Source: Cydia pomonella (Eukaryota > Arthropoda > Insecta > Lepidoptera > Tortricidae). Taken from it: a DNA stretch of 64,000 bases. The first letter of the stretch is position 1, and the number at the start of each line of letters is the position of its first letter. Shown in pieces: positions 49,401 to 59,217 of this stretch. The position numbers were made by a program, and so were the translations under genes. The stretch is taken from NCBI RefSeq assembly GCF_033807575.1, contig NC_084713.1, positions 11,100,703 through 11,164,702 on the forward strand. Direction: 5' to 3'. The notes beneath the pieces were generated by a model. The model made no database searches. It saw nothing but the letters and a program-made list of their open reading frames with translations, and had not been told where the DNA came from.

Positions 49401-52400
49401 CTATACATCCGCCGCGCCCCTTATTCTTGAATTGCTCGCGTTCGTTGTTGAGATAGTTCGTGTGTCTAGATGCCGTTCGGCGTTACGGGACTTCCCCTAA
49501 TATAAATGAACTAATCAGTCTCAAAACTCAGCTATCTTCTACTAGAAAATCACCGTGTTACTTCTTTATCAACCGCCTAAAATATCAACCTATCTAGGTA
49601 GGCCTGTAATACCTACTTTAATCACTACTAACCAAATATATTGCTTTTTGGCGGTGGACCGGCGGTTCCTCTAGGTCCGCAAGCGTCAAATAGTGTGGAC
49701 ATGAAAAAAAGGAACTTTAAGTATAACAAAATTCAGGACTGTTCCAGTGATTTTCTAATTCCAGTGTGCTATAGGTAAATAATCATGTTATTAAGCACTA
49801 TGCTTATACAAATTCCATTTTTTTACAATATAATTTAATAAATTAATACCTAATCCATTAAACTGCGCACTAAAAAGCTACAAAAAATGTAACTATCGTA
49901 ACATCCTCCTTATTTTTAATCAAATTCAAATGTATTAACTGTATAAAGGTAAGTTATTAATTTGCAAAAACAGAACACCTTACGGAAAATTTGCATCATC
50001 AGCTTATGAGTTTTTTTTTTACAGTTTACAGATGCTCCATTTGTGTATAACGATTATGTGAAGCCTCTGCCCCTAGCCTCGCGTAGGTGGGATTATGGAT
50101 CTATGGACTGTGTTGCATCGGGCTGGGGGAAAATAAATGAGCAAGTAAGTTTAATGTTGGACAATTAAGTTTATTTATTTAGATCAAATAGATTAGTTAT
50201 TTACTATACAAGTGCGAAAAATCAGAAATTCGAAACGAGTGGCGATAAATTAAAACACGACCGAAGGGAGTATTTTAAATCGACACGAGTTGCGAATTAC
50301 CTATTCGCACATGTATCATACAACGTTTTACAGTACATATGGCCCTTTAATAGTTCTACAGAGTAACGTAATATGCTAATTTTCTCACTAGTGCTATAAA
50401 GTAGCACCATATGTACTGTAAATAAATATACTTAACTAGTTTCGCCCGCTACACTCTAAGAAACCAGAGACGAAGAGGTCATCGGGATAGGCCAATTGAA
50501 CAGTTTATTATGCTTTAGGCGATTCGAATCTTAGGTACAGTATACAATTCTGGGGAGCTGCTTACAATTATAATATAAAAAAAAAAAAAAAACGACTAAA
50601 AAGGATATAATAACATATTATCCTATTTAGGTAAGTATATGCGTTATCTTATCAACTGATATGTTTGGAGTCGGTGCTAAGCCAAATAGTTACAATACTG
50701 GTCAATAATAATCCCAACACTTAATGGACAGCTTTCTCACTGAACCTCACTAGGGTTGGATATCGGTACGATAGTGTGTTGACGCCTTTGATGTTTGGTT
50801 TGGTACCGACTTCAAACAGATCAGGTGCAAATAAACTTGATAATCATTTGTTTTATCCTTTTTGAAGTTAGGTTTCCTATTTTGTTAATTTAATTATTGT
50901 TTTCTAGATATCGCCATCATTCTTAATTCATTTTTATTTAATTTTTTAATTATTCGATATTTACGTTTATTTATATTTTTGTGTCTAGATTAAAGTTTTT
51001 TAAATCACAATGTAATATTGGTATGAAATAAATTATGAATGAACCCACAATCTTAACAGACAATGGTTAATTACGAATATGATATATCGTAACAATAAAA
51101 ACTCACATTCTGCCATATGAGATGAGGTCATATTCAAAATTTACAAGTATTTCTTTACAGTATTATTCAGACATATTGTTGTGGGCTTACCTACGCCTGA
51201 TACCTAGTTCCCGGTGTTCAGGCATACATAAAGCAAACATGGGCAAGTTCATATGCACTGAATCTGACGTAACGGAAATATTAGAGGTAAGAACCTTTTA
51301 ATACTCGTATATGCACTCAGGTACATTTTCAGTATAAAATATGTAAATTTGTATTAAGTACTCGTATTATTTAGTTTTTTTACAGTCAAAAGATTTCATT
51401 TGTGACCCATTACGTACCTTGTCACAGTGACAAACAAAATGAAAGTCGCTAGATACCTCATACTATTGTGACAACATGAAAGTCGCTAGAGACCTCATAC
51501 TATTGTCACTGTGATAACCTGAAATTCGCTAGAGGCCTCATACTATTGTCACTGTGACAAAATGAAAGTCGCTAGAGACCTCATACTATTTTCACTGTGA
51601 CAAGATGAAAGTCGCTAGAGACCTCGTACTATTGTCACTGTGACAACATGAAAGTCGCTAGAGACTTCATACTATTTTCACTGTGACAAGGTACGAAATG
51701 AGGCACAAATTAAATCTTTTGACTGTACAAGTGTACATTAATGACGAGACCCACGGCGCGATTCAAACTTTAAGATACGTCTAATATAAATAAATATTAG
51801 GTCTAGATGAATCGGATATGTTAGTCTCAAAAGTGACGTTTCTTCAAACTGAGATAATGTTTAGGGTTTTTATGACCCTCCTGCGAGGTCGTTGTAAGTA
51901 GTATAAATAGGACTCTTACATAAAATTTATGTAAATTTGGAATTTCAATATTTACCAAGGTACAAATTTATAGGTAATCTACTAAAAATTCCAAAACTGC
52001 TTTATCATATCGGAACATTTTTCGCCAATCATGATAGTAGCAGCATTTGTATTCGCTCTAACGATCCGCGGCATTATACTGGCATCCGCCACTCTCAGAT
52101 TATTAATTCCATGGACTCTTAACTCAGGGCTGACGACTGATGCGGCGTCCTCATATGGACCCATTTTCACTGTTCCAACAGGATGGTATAACGTTGTAGT
52201 CAAATGCCGCGCAAGACAATCGAAGTATTCTGTACTCTTGAAGGCAAAATCTTCGCAACCGGGCAAAGGCACGTAGGCAAGGGATGCATTCAAAGCCTGC
52301 AATGTCGGTGTTTCTGCTATCTGTGACACAAATTTCATGCTCGCCACAATGGTTTGCATGTCATATGGGTCACTGAAATAATTTGCGTATATTAATGGTT

Positions 52401-55400
52401 TATCTTGAGGATCAGCACTTCGTAGATTTAGCATTCCGACTGAGTTTGGCTTTAGCAATACAGACCAGAACATAAGCACGGGATAATCTTCGTTTAATTT
52501 ATTGATTATATTTAATGTGGACTCATCGAATTCATGAATTTTAAATACATCAACCACCTCATAAAGCTTGGGAGGAAGAACGAGGTGATGAAATTGGATA
52601 TTGGGCAGCGTGTCATTTAAATCAAAAATATTTAAATATGAAATTACTTCTGTTGGTCCAAGATTGGAGTAGAACCCTGTTTGTTTGGTTAAGTACTCAG
52701 TCATCCAAATGCTGAATTCATCTTTGCCAACTTGAGGCATGTCTGTTTTGAGGGTAATGAAGTTGGAGACAACTAAATGATCCTGTAAATGAAATCCGAC
52801 TGGCAAGTTTTGAACTACTGGTATGCCTAATTCCTGTAAATGTTCTTTCGGACCAATTCCAGATAACATTAATAACTGAGGTGTATTAATTGAACCAGCC
52901 GAAATTATAATTTCTTTTTGCGTAAATATATTATGTGTTTCTCCTTCTTGTTGAATTTCAATTCCTATAGCATCGTTAGTATCTGCATTGAAAATTATTT
53001 TAGAAACCAATGTTTTCTTCATTACGTACAAATTACTTCTTCCTTTGGCTGGTGTTAAGAATGCACGCGCTGTACTCTGACGACGTCCTTTATACGCAGT
53101 AGCTAATGTCTTCAAAGCCCCAACGGTATCCTTTCCAGACAGATCAAACACAGTCGATACTCCCATTTCATTATATGCGTTTAAAATAATATCACTAAAA
53201 GCATGTGATCCTGAATGTCTTGCTATGTTAAGAAGTCCATCTTCATTATGAAATTTGTCTTTTTCTTCAAGTGATACATCATCGTCGTGCAACGCCTCAC
53301 TTTTTTTGAACAATGGCAATACATCTTCATAACTCCAGCCATCGTTCCCCATGTCTCTCCATTCATTGAAGTCTTCTCTGTGTCCACGAACATAAAACAT
53401 AGCATTAATGCTGCTGCTTCCTCCCAGAGTCTTCCCTCTTGGCCAGTAACACTGGTTATTTTGGGAACTAAGGCAATAACTTTGTGATGGCTCTGTTCTA
53501 TATTCCCAATCATTTTTCGAGTGAAATATGTTAAAGAAGGCACCTATTAGCTAAAACATAAAATAGTACAATGTTCAGACGTTTCATTGTAAATATTCAA
53601 TGTAATGTAACTTATTGCTATATTTTAATAAATGACATATGCTGAGTTTCTTCATTAAACAATAATATACCCATAAATTAACTCGTAATCATTACCTCGG
53701 TATCCAAAGTGGGGTCGTCGCCTGCTTCTACTAAAAGTATTCTCCAGCCTGGATTTCTGGATAGTCTATTGGCTATAACAGAACCCGCTGAACCAGCCCC
53801 AACTATGATAAAATCAAATGTTGGATCTGAAACAATCATACTATTAACGACTAAATAATTACGTAATTGTGAAAATCCATATCGAAAAGGACCTTATGGC
53901 GGTCGGCGCTTACGCCATTATTAACGGCGCCCCAATATTAAAAATTGAAATTAAATTAACGTTTATTTCAAGCTCGTGTGGCTCAGAAAATGTTAGTTAT
54001 GTTCAATAAAACTTAAAAACTATGTTAGTAACAATAAATATCTTAACTAAAATCACAATAAATCAACGTTACTAAGCTTATGAAGCCCACAACAGTGCAT
54101 AATGCACGGACAGTCAATCCTGTCCGCAATCATAGTTAGGATGGTGTTGGGGCTGGCGCGCACGCGTCGTACTAGCGGTGCGGTGCGGCTCGCAGGTGCA
54201 TTGCTGCTTTGAAACAGGTTACGCGCGCGTCAGTCAACATCTGTGATGTGGCGCACTGCAAAAACGCGGTAGCCCATCAACACCCGGAACGCATTATATT
54301 GAACTTGTAGGGCCTTGTACTCGTACGATTTTTTTTTAACTTTGCTCCACAGGCTGCACCTGTAAAAAGTGGTACAAAAAGCCCTGAATAGGGTTATTTT
54401 ACTGTCATTAGAGTATCGTGAAAACTTGCGGGCAATCATATTAATCTGCATTACCTACTACGCCACGTAAGCGCCGAACGCCATAAGGTCCCTTTCGATA
54501 TAGATTGTCACAATTTACTTTTCAAACTGCAAATACCTATCTGCATAATGCAAAATATATCACCCAATATTTTGCACTAAAATCAGCACATTTATACCGT
54601 TAAATACGACGTCTATAATAATCTACACGACGTAAGCGCCGACCGCTATAAGGTCCCTTTCGATATAGATTGTCACAATTTACTTTTCAAACTGCAAATA
54701 CCTATCTGCATCATGCAAAATGTATCACTAAATCAATACATTTATACCGTTAAAGACGACGTCTATAATAATTAGCAGTGTTGGCCGAAACGTTAATGGT
54801 CAATTGCAATTAACGTTCGGCCAACACTGATAATTAGCATTAAATCTTTCTATCACCATGTTTATCCTATTGCATAACACATATAAACCATAACGAACAA
54901 TATTCTATTTCCAAATTCACGTGCCTTTATACTCGTACAAGTACTTACCTATACGTACTTTCTTTTCAATAACAAAATGAGCAGTTGTTACCTGCTAGTA
55001 CTTCCTCGGATCGGTCAGGTGGCCATTGCTGAGGAGTTGTTAGAGCACAATGTGCAGCGATCACAGTGTTTACGACGGACACAAACGTAAACCCACTGCT
55101 TTGCACCACTTCTGAAGCAAGCCACGGCAGAGTTTCATTGCAGGGCCAGAACTCCATAACCACAGGAAAAATGCTCTGATGTCCACTACAGAGCTCGACT
55201 TATCTTCAAATGATGATACGTGATTTATTTACCATTGTTAAATAAAGATGTCGTGAAATTGACCGTAGCTAATGATATAATCAGGGCGCATTTCGTAGTT
55301 AAGGGTATTATCTACTTACTATTAACGAACAATAATGAACACAACTTCTGGAAAAACAAAGCATGATTTGATGCGGCAAAAAATGTCATTACTGTAGTGT

Positions 55401-58400
55401 CTATTATGAGGGTCCTCAACATTATATGTATATTTAAGTATATTTGTTTGTTATGTTGGTATCTAACATTGAGCGTTTAACTGTCGTCTTATTGTTAGGC
55501 TATTGTTAGAAAATTATAGCCAAGCAAATCTTGTGATGAGACTGATGAGCAGACGACGGATAAAAAAAGGTTTATAAGTCAGCATTTTTGCTCTACTAAA
55601 AAAACAGCAAGCTTAGAAAAAATATAAATACATACAATAACACAATAACAATGTATTCCTGATCATATTTAAAGATTAAAATGTCCTATAAACTTTTCAG
55701 GAATTCACCTAGTTTCAGACTTAATACCAATCAAAACGCCTTTATGATGGCGATGTTGCCACTATGGGGCCTAGTCTAAATATCTTTATTGACAGATATC
55801 AAGTGACAAGTAACACTTTGCAAAAACTAGGTTTTTACGATAAAAAATTTTTGGTTGAAGAAATATAGTCACGTTGAAGAAATATTTAAATAAATCAATA
55901 TAGTCAGGTAGTCTCGTTTCAACTGACACTAATTTTTGCAACGATAACTTTTTTTCAAACAAAGATTTGGGACTGCCATAGTAAAAGTTTAACAACTTAG
56001 AATTACCTATCCGGTGACACACGGCTTGCCCTTATTGGTCAAATAGGCCAATTAGCCCACCCTCTTTTAATTAGCAATCTTGAGGCCTTCTTCTAGTTAC
56101 TTCATCGATTCGAAACCTGCTTTCTGCGAAAAAAAAAACACGATCGTAGGTCTGAAATGCACCTTAAAAAAATTAACATTTTTTGCACAAAAACTAAAAA
56201 AACATGAAAAATGCTTCTAGAATGCGCAATTTTACTAAGAATCGATTAGGTACTGTTTTTGTTAAAACTTACAAAAAATGAAAATTCAGAAACATGATAT
56301 TCGCAATCCTGAGCCCGCACCGGAAAGCCATCTCGCTTACACTTACGCCCAATGAGAGTGAGAGAGGAACCTGAATCCACGGGACCTTAAGTGATCACGT
56401 ACTTAATTGATTGTAACTAGCTTCATGGAAAACCATTGGCATTGGAGGTCGCAAATTATCGACCAACAAAATGAGATAAATACTTAGCACGATAATGTGA
56501 ATAGGCACGCTCTTATACGATTTCATTTTAGGCTTCCGTACCCCAAAAGGAAAAAACTACCTACAAGTACAGGGGAATATCTGAAAATTAAGCATTTGTT
56601 TAATTGTGTGAGTGACTATATCTTTGTAAAACTTTTTATAATATGTACTCGCACTTATCCGGTTTTTTTGGGTTCATCAACCAAAAGCTTTTTTACAAGC
56701 TTTTATTTACTTTCACAGTAAGTAAGTCGGGTGACAATACAATATTATGGTACCATCGAGATGATCTGATGATGGAGACAGGAGGTGGCCATAGGAACTC
56801 TGTGATAAAACAACGTAACCTAATTGTGTTTGGAGTTTTTAGAATTGTCTAGATGAGTATTAGTTACTTGTGGAAAGAAAAGTACAGTCAGCGATAAAAG
56901 CTTATACCAAAAAAGATTATTTGCCAAAATCTTATTACCCTTCATAATGAGTAAAGTATTTTTCTTCAAATACATATATGAAATTTGTACCTACTTACTC
57001 ATAGTGTCGATTATATGGTATTGGCATTCAGATAATAAAAAAACCGGCCAAGAGCATGTCGGGCCACGCTCAGTGTAGGGTTCCGTAGTTACTCTTCCGT
57101 CACAATAAGCTAAACTGGAGCTTAAAGTATAGTAAATTGTTAACCAAGGGATGAAACGGTACCTTTCACCCGAGTTAAACAAATAGGCAAATTTGCATAA
57201 TTTATTTTATTTTATTCGGAAAACCAACAGCTTAAGTAAACTAAAACTAGGTTAACATAAATATGTATCAGGGAAGCCAATTACAGGTTTCCACAGACAG
57301 GATACAAAGGTAGTCATATTACAGGTTAGCACCAAATTAAAGACTTTACAAACGCCAAAACATGCTATGAGAAAAGAAAGAAGTAATTTGTTTCTTATTT
57401 CTTATTATAATCAGTACCTAATTAAAGTAAGTCTTTTTACTATGAAGGGAAAACTTTTTGCGATAACTCAAAAACAGCTGAACTGATCATGTCCGCTATA
57501 GTTTTCATTTAATGTCTTTCTTAAGCTCTACTTCCACGATTTTTTTCATATTTTTTGGACCTATGGTTCAAGCCTGTGAAATACCTACGAGTAAACCCGT
57601 AATTCCAGAATTGGTAAAATGTTTCCACGAATAGAATCATTGTCCTTCAAGATCAATAAAGGTCGTTTTATATCTACAGACATTGAGTGAGCCAGTACAC
57701 TTTGTTGTTCGTCCATCTGTCCGCCTGTCTGTCTGTCAAGACCCTGTATCTCGGAAACGCGTGGTGGTATGGAGTTGAAATTAAAACCAAATACGTAGAT
57801 AGTCCCTTAAAGCTGTGAAAAAATCAAACTTTTAAGTTAACTTAAATAATAGATACGGCCGTTTATGTCGCTAACGTACATTTCGACACTCTCAAGGGAA
57901 TCAAAATATATAGAAATATACTTCCCGTTACCCAAGAACTATGAAATTTGGGCTAGTAATATCGTCTTAAAATACAAGTACAGGAAAAAATCCAAAAACT
58001 ATAATATGTAAAAAAACCTTAAATTTTTACGGAACTCTCGTTGGGCGAGTCCGACTCTCACTTGTCCGGTTTTCTTTTATTTTTTTACTATAGGAAGAAT
58101 ACTCGTATTATAATTGCCTGCCACGACACGTGTCTGACACGCTCGATGTCTGTAGATATAAATCGACCCTAAAACGTTTAGTTGACCTTTTTTTCTGAAT
58201 GCAGGGTGATTCAGGCGGACCTCTGGTATGCAGAGGCACTGGAGACCCGAACGACAAAGGCCAGGGAGTAATTGTCGGAGTGGCGTGCGGGTACGCGATT
58301 CGAAAGTACCGCCGCGACAGCTTCTTCACGAGGGTAACCAGTTACTTGGGCTTCCTCAGAAACGAAGCAACGACAACCACGCCTGTGTTTTGTATTGTTT

Positions 58401-58432
58401 TACTGTCGCAAATTATATCGAACTTTAACTGA
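43326..58432 (+). CDS. SP3: secreted trypsin/chymotrypsin-fold serine protease, six exons
   Basis: Exons 43326-43493, 45094-45230, 46886-47048, 50025-50144, 51161-51286 and 58205-58432 join in frame to about 313 residues. Signal peptide, propeptide NYINNEDPEDF, Arg41 before IVNG. Triad in TAAHC, QNDI and GDSGGP. The S1-base residue would be Glu (TEILEGDSGG), unusual for the family, and one Cys kept in SP1 and SP2 (KLC/KMC, exon 2) is Phe. The tail TTPVFCIVLLSQIISNFN is kept. Intron 5 is 6.9 kb against 0.5-1.4 kb in the paralogs, because an antisense oxidoreductase gene and repeats lie in it. Splicing across that distance is assumed. Confidence 0.83.
44325..44425. repeat. Dispersed motif 'gggtcggcaacgcgc', copy 2
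   Basis: gagctcaatgaggggtgtta, gggtcggcaacgcgcaagta and gttgcaggcgtccataggct match the copy at 42300-42430. Confidence 0.55.
44430..44600. repeat. Dispersed repeat shared with 22735-22930
   Basis: ggtatagtatccttaaaaga, caatgaaagagagacgatg and catatttcaaccaattttc match the earlier copy in order and strand. Confidence 0.55.
45094..45230 (+). CDS. SP3 exon 2: catalytic histidine
   Basis: Acceptor ttttcaag|GTA, donor AA|gtaaga, 137 bp. Encodes VSLKIPIGKSQ, SFCGGSVM, TAAHC with the triad His, and FCEKLFKK with Phe in place of a paralog Cys. Confidence 0.87.
45231..46451. other. SP3 intron 2
   Basis: Residual homology to the paralog introns near 45360-45450, a stretch near 45470-45560 (gtaagtgaaattttggatac, cttacccccggagtt) with dispersed-repeat character, an open frame of 92 codons on the minus strand at 45875-46153 without ATG or recognised similarity, and an ATG-trinucleotide microsatellite at 46269-46290. 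Confidence 0.4.
46452..46680. mobile_element. Foldback MITE, uninterrupted relative of 1066-1410
   Basis: acataatttgatgtaggtat, aaccatagctatgcccct face aggggcatagttgtggttg and tgtacagcaaattgtgta. No inner insertion, so it shows the state before the nested insertion in the 1066 copy. Confidence 0.65.
46886..47048 (+). CDS. SP3 exon 3: catalytic aspartate
   Basis: Acceptor ttggtacag|A, donor GTA|gtaagt, 163 bp. Encodes MKLYVVAGTLRNLARYQRDE and YWFPQNDICVV with the triad Asp. Confidence 0.88.
47098..47937. mobile_element. 840-bp DNA transposon with 66-bp ends and exact 8-bp duplication
   Basis: Left end cgtttgttagtcgtatacct, ttttcacctattcgcgtttc is mirrored at the right (gaaacgcgaataggtgaaaa, aggtatacgactaacaaacg), with about one mismatch in 66 bp. 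ATCAATTC flanks both sides exactly (47090-47097, 47938-47945). Inside is an imperfect tandem pair of about 85 bp (tttacaacagtagcaaattt) and an open frame 47650-47865 of 71 codons of no recognised family. Eight-base duplications fit hAT or P elements, but the tips are not typical of hAT. Confidence 0.85.
48056..48195. mobile_element. 140-bp MITE with CGCGTAGCCAAC ends
   Basis: cgcgtagccaacttggcaat, cgttaacgcttcgta face tacggagcgttaacgattgg and catgctggctacgcg. Related relics at 39236-39345 and 39739-39806. Confidence 0.75.
48300..48570 (-). mobile_element. RTE-type LINE C-terminal fragment, minus strand
   Basis: The minus strand reads FFGHLSRTGPDSLEKLIITD, RMPKKRRDGRMAMRWADRI and, after a frameshift, ALHRTLDRAAWRALVKSVHS, the conserved end of RTE-like and related polymerases. 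Both the frameshift and the 5' truncation show it is dead. Confidence 0.75.
48642..49300 (-). pseudogene. Possible decayed transposon gene with spliced 5' end
   Basis: On the minus strand, acceptor aatgtttcag at about 49062 opens a Lys/Arg-rich frame (QIKMKEKKKQVRKRRNERSE) ending at TGA near 48862. The next frame continues to 48642 with ECSEACICDRCQMFLNCP, a Cys-rich stretch. Further upstream, a GC-rich segment (49300-49490) ends at donor cgg|gtgagt near 49293 and begins agtcccgtaacgccg, a string repeated as agtcccgtaacgctgg near 49120. The layout suggests a broken DNA transposon with an untranslated first exon. No family is assigned. Confidence 0.35.
49495..50024. other. SP3 intron 3, right part
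   Basis: Contains shared intron 3 homology (taatccattaaactgcgcac near 49850) and a stretch near 49640-49760 (gcggtggaccggcggttcct, aggactgttccagtgat) similar to the repeat near 22540-22650. No gene seen. Confidence 0.4.
50025..50144 (+). CDS. SP3 exon 4
   Basis: Acceptor ttttacag, donor CAA|gtaagt, 120 bp. Encodes FTDAPFVYNDYVKPLPLAS and MDCVASGWGKINEQ. Confidence 0.88.
50200..50420. mobile_element. MITE, ACGATACAAGTGCGAA family, copy 2
   Basis: actatacaagtgcgaaaaat faces attcgcacatgtatcatac, with cgagtggcgataaattaaaa and acagtacatatggccctt as family-specific inner sequence. Confidence 0.65.
50580..51160. other. SP3 intron 4 remainder
   Basis: AT-rich; the last 170 bp (caatgtaatattggtatg, gaatgaacccacaatctta) are homologous to SP2 intron 4 just before exon 5. 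The middle shows nothing I can name. Confidence 0.45.
51161..51286 (+). CDS. SP3 exon 5
   Basis: Acceptor tttctttacag|TAT, donor GAG|gtaaga, 126 bp. Encodes YYSDILLWAYLRLIPSSRCS and KFICTESDVTEILE, joining GDSGGP in exon 6. Confidence 0.87.
51383..51725. mobile_element. MITE containing a 43-bp minisatellite
   Basis: cagtcaaaagatttcatttg and aaattaaatcttttgactg are inverted ends, with TA on each side. Inside, gtcgctagagacctcatact and attgtcactgtgacaac repeat with a strict 43-bp period (51482, 51525, 51568, 51611, 51654; first spacing 37), six copies. cacagtgaca/tgtcactgtg also makes each unit locally palindromic. Confidence 0.8.
51755..51850. repeat. Partial relative of the GCCCGATTCGAA MITE
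   Basis: cgcgattcaaactttaagat, acgtctaatataaat and tctcaaaagtgacgtttctt match the left and central parts of the 17337 element; the right end is lost. Confidence 0.5.
51982..53543 (-). CDS. GMC oxidoreductase exon 3 (catalytic part)
   Basis: Acceptor gctaatag|GTG at 53543; stop at 51984-51982 after KQFWNF. Contains both GMC signatures and the His of YHPVGT. The frameshift is about 35 bases from its 5' end. Confidence 0.87.
51982..55157 (-). CDS. GMC-family oxidoreductase (glucose dehydrogenase-like), frameshifted
   Basis: Three exons on the minus strand: 55157-54992, 53826-53696 and 53543-51982, about 619 codons, the normal size. Exon 1 starts at ATG 55157 and has a hydrophobic N-terminal part. 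Exon 2 carries the FAD-binding FDFIIVGAGSAGSVIANRL. Exon 3 carries PRGKTLGGSSSINAM (first GMC signature), GSINTPQLLMLSGIGP (second signature) and the catalytic region YHPVGTVKMG. Such enzymes oxidise sugars, alcohols or related substrates with FAD. Exon 3 is 1,562 bp, one base short of a whole number of codons: the frame needed at its start (VPSLTYFTRK) and the frame needed after it (NDWEYRTEPS) differ, the switch falling in an A5 run near 53510. It is a pseudogene, an assembly error or a recent mutation. The gene lies wholly in SP3 intron 5, antisense. Confidence 0.85.
53696..53826 (-). CDS. GMC oxidoreductase exon 2 (FAD-binding)
   Basis: Acceptor tttcag|AT, donor GAG|gtaatg, 131 bp, phase 1 to 0. 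Encodes VGAGSAGS and LLVEAGDDPTLDTE, the dinucleotide-binding fold of the family. Confidence 0.9.
53862..54778. repeat. 165-bp tandem pair with an inverted partner
   Basis: acgtaagcgccgaacgccat starts a 165-bp unit at 54465 that repeats at 54630 (cctttcgatatagattgtca, tataccgttaaa). The inverse (atatcgaaaaggaccttat, ggcggtcggcgcttacg) occurs at 53878-53915, on the other side of a LINE fragment. The three pieces were probably one inverted/tandem repeat into which the LINE inserted. Confidence 0.65.
53935..54455 (-). mobile_element. LINE 3' fragment, minus strand, in GMC intron 1
   Basis: The minus strand reads KITLFRAFCTTFYRCSLW and EYKALQVQYNAFRVLMGYR, then RASPNTILTMIADRIDC, a recognisable non-LTR polymerase C-terminus, followed by an AT-rich 3' end near 53940. 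5'-truncated and without a complete frame. Confidence 0.75.
54992..55157 (-). CDS. GMC oxidoreductase exon 1
   Basis: ATG at 55157; encodes MEFWPCNETLPWLASE, a hydrophobic stretch FTFVSVVNTVIAAHCAL and RSEEVLA, donor GCAG|gtaaca, phase 1, matching exon 2. I chose this ATG over the upstream in-frame GTG because it is the first true start. An upstream noncoding exon cannot be excluded. Confidence 0.75.
55158..56747. other. SP3 intron 5 between the GMC gene and exon 6, left part
   Basis: No coding feature. 56070-56470 resembles SP2 intron 5 sequence near 34290-34560 (aatcttgaggccttc, cttcatcgattcgaaacct). Otherwise AT-rich without paired ends. Confidence 0.4.
56748..56905 (+). repeat. Dispersed repeat related to the 120-bp satellite, copy 2
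   Basis: ggtaccatcgagatgatctg, tgatggagacaggaggtggc, cctaattgtgtttgga and tctagatgag line up with both the copy at 37308 and the satellite unit (tcatgatggagtcaggag, cgtgtttgggct). Confidence 0.6.
57040..58075. repeat. 'agggttccgta' repeats before SP3 exon 6
   Basis: Near 57050 aaaccggccaagagcatgtc and agggttccgtagtta form one end. Near 57705-57740 ttcgtccatctgtccgcctg and gtctgtctgtc, and at 58025-58070 acggaactctcgttgggcg, gagtccgactctcacttg form another copy. Boundaries between the copies are unclear. Confidence 0.5.
58205..58432 (+). CDS. SP3 exon 6: catalytic serine and hydrophobic tail
   Basis: Acceptor aatgcag|GGT, stop TGA 58430. Encodes GDSGGPLVCRGTGDPNDKGQ, VGVACGYAIRKYRRDSFFTR and the tail TTPVFCIVLLSQIISNFN. 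Confidence 0.88.
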   Translation, partial: GDSGGPLVCRGTGDPNDKGQGVIVGVACGYAIRKYRRDSFFTRVTSYLGFLRNEATTTTPVFCIVLLSQIISNFN

Positions 58433-58555
58433 CATTTTATTTTAATTTTCCATGTAAACAACTGCTAGATTTGCATAGAGTACAGTGAAACCAAAAGACT
58501 GACAGTAAATACTTATTATATGACAAATATATATATAATATGTGATAATAGTACA

Positions 58556-58810
58556 TTACGATACAATTGGGAGTGGTGATAAATTAAAACATGACCTAAG
58601 GAATCCGTCTTTTAGTGGGATGCAATACAAGTGCGATACAAGTGCGATAAGTAAGACATTAGCTATTCGCACGTGTATCATAGAACGCTTTACAGTACAT
58701 ATGGCCCTTTAAATTTTCGACATAGGTACGTATAGTGCTAAGTACCGCACTAGGGCGGCAAAGAAGCACCAATGGCAGGTACTGTGAATATATTATATTT
58801 ACTACATCAC
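58556..58810. mobile_element. MITE, ACGATACAAGTGCGAA family, copy 3 (scrambled)
   Basis: ttacgatacaattgggagtg, acaagtgcgatacaagtgcg and attcgcacgtgtatcatag, followed by acagtacatatggccctt. The left arm is internally duplicated. Confidence 0.6.
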
Positions 58811-59217
58811 AAAACGACGTAAGTTTTACGTCATCCGCACTAAAAGTTCGAGCCCTGCTAATGCCCAATGCCATGTATAATGACACCTTTAGTGACAGTA
58901 GTAAAGGTAGATATAATTTCTAAAAGGGTAAATCGAGCACTTTTATTTAATACCAAAATAGAATCGCAAAAAAAAGACGACCAGTTTATCAAGACCCCTG
59001 GTCTTTCGCTTTTAGGATTCCAAATTCCTTAACTCGCTTATTGGTACTGAAGTTTTGAAAATATATTTATATTAATTATAATAATTTTACCAAAATTCAT
59101 AAATATCAGACAAATGTTACTAAAGCTGTAGCGGAATAAAAACTACAACTTCAGAAATACACGGACACAGTGCCAATGCTGACAGGTGTATTCCAAGTTG
59201 AATATACTTAGTCAGAA
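58811..59217. other. Downstream flank of SP3
   Basis: AT-rich; no gene, paired ends or family motif recognised. Confidence 0.4.

Noticed and set aside
55155..55163. Upstream GTG as the start of the GMC gene
   Set aside because: A true ATG lies two codons downstream and fits the family's usual N-terminus.
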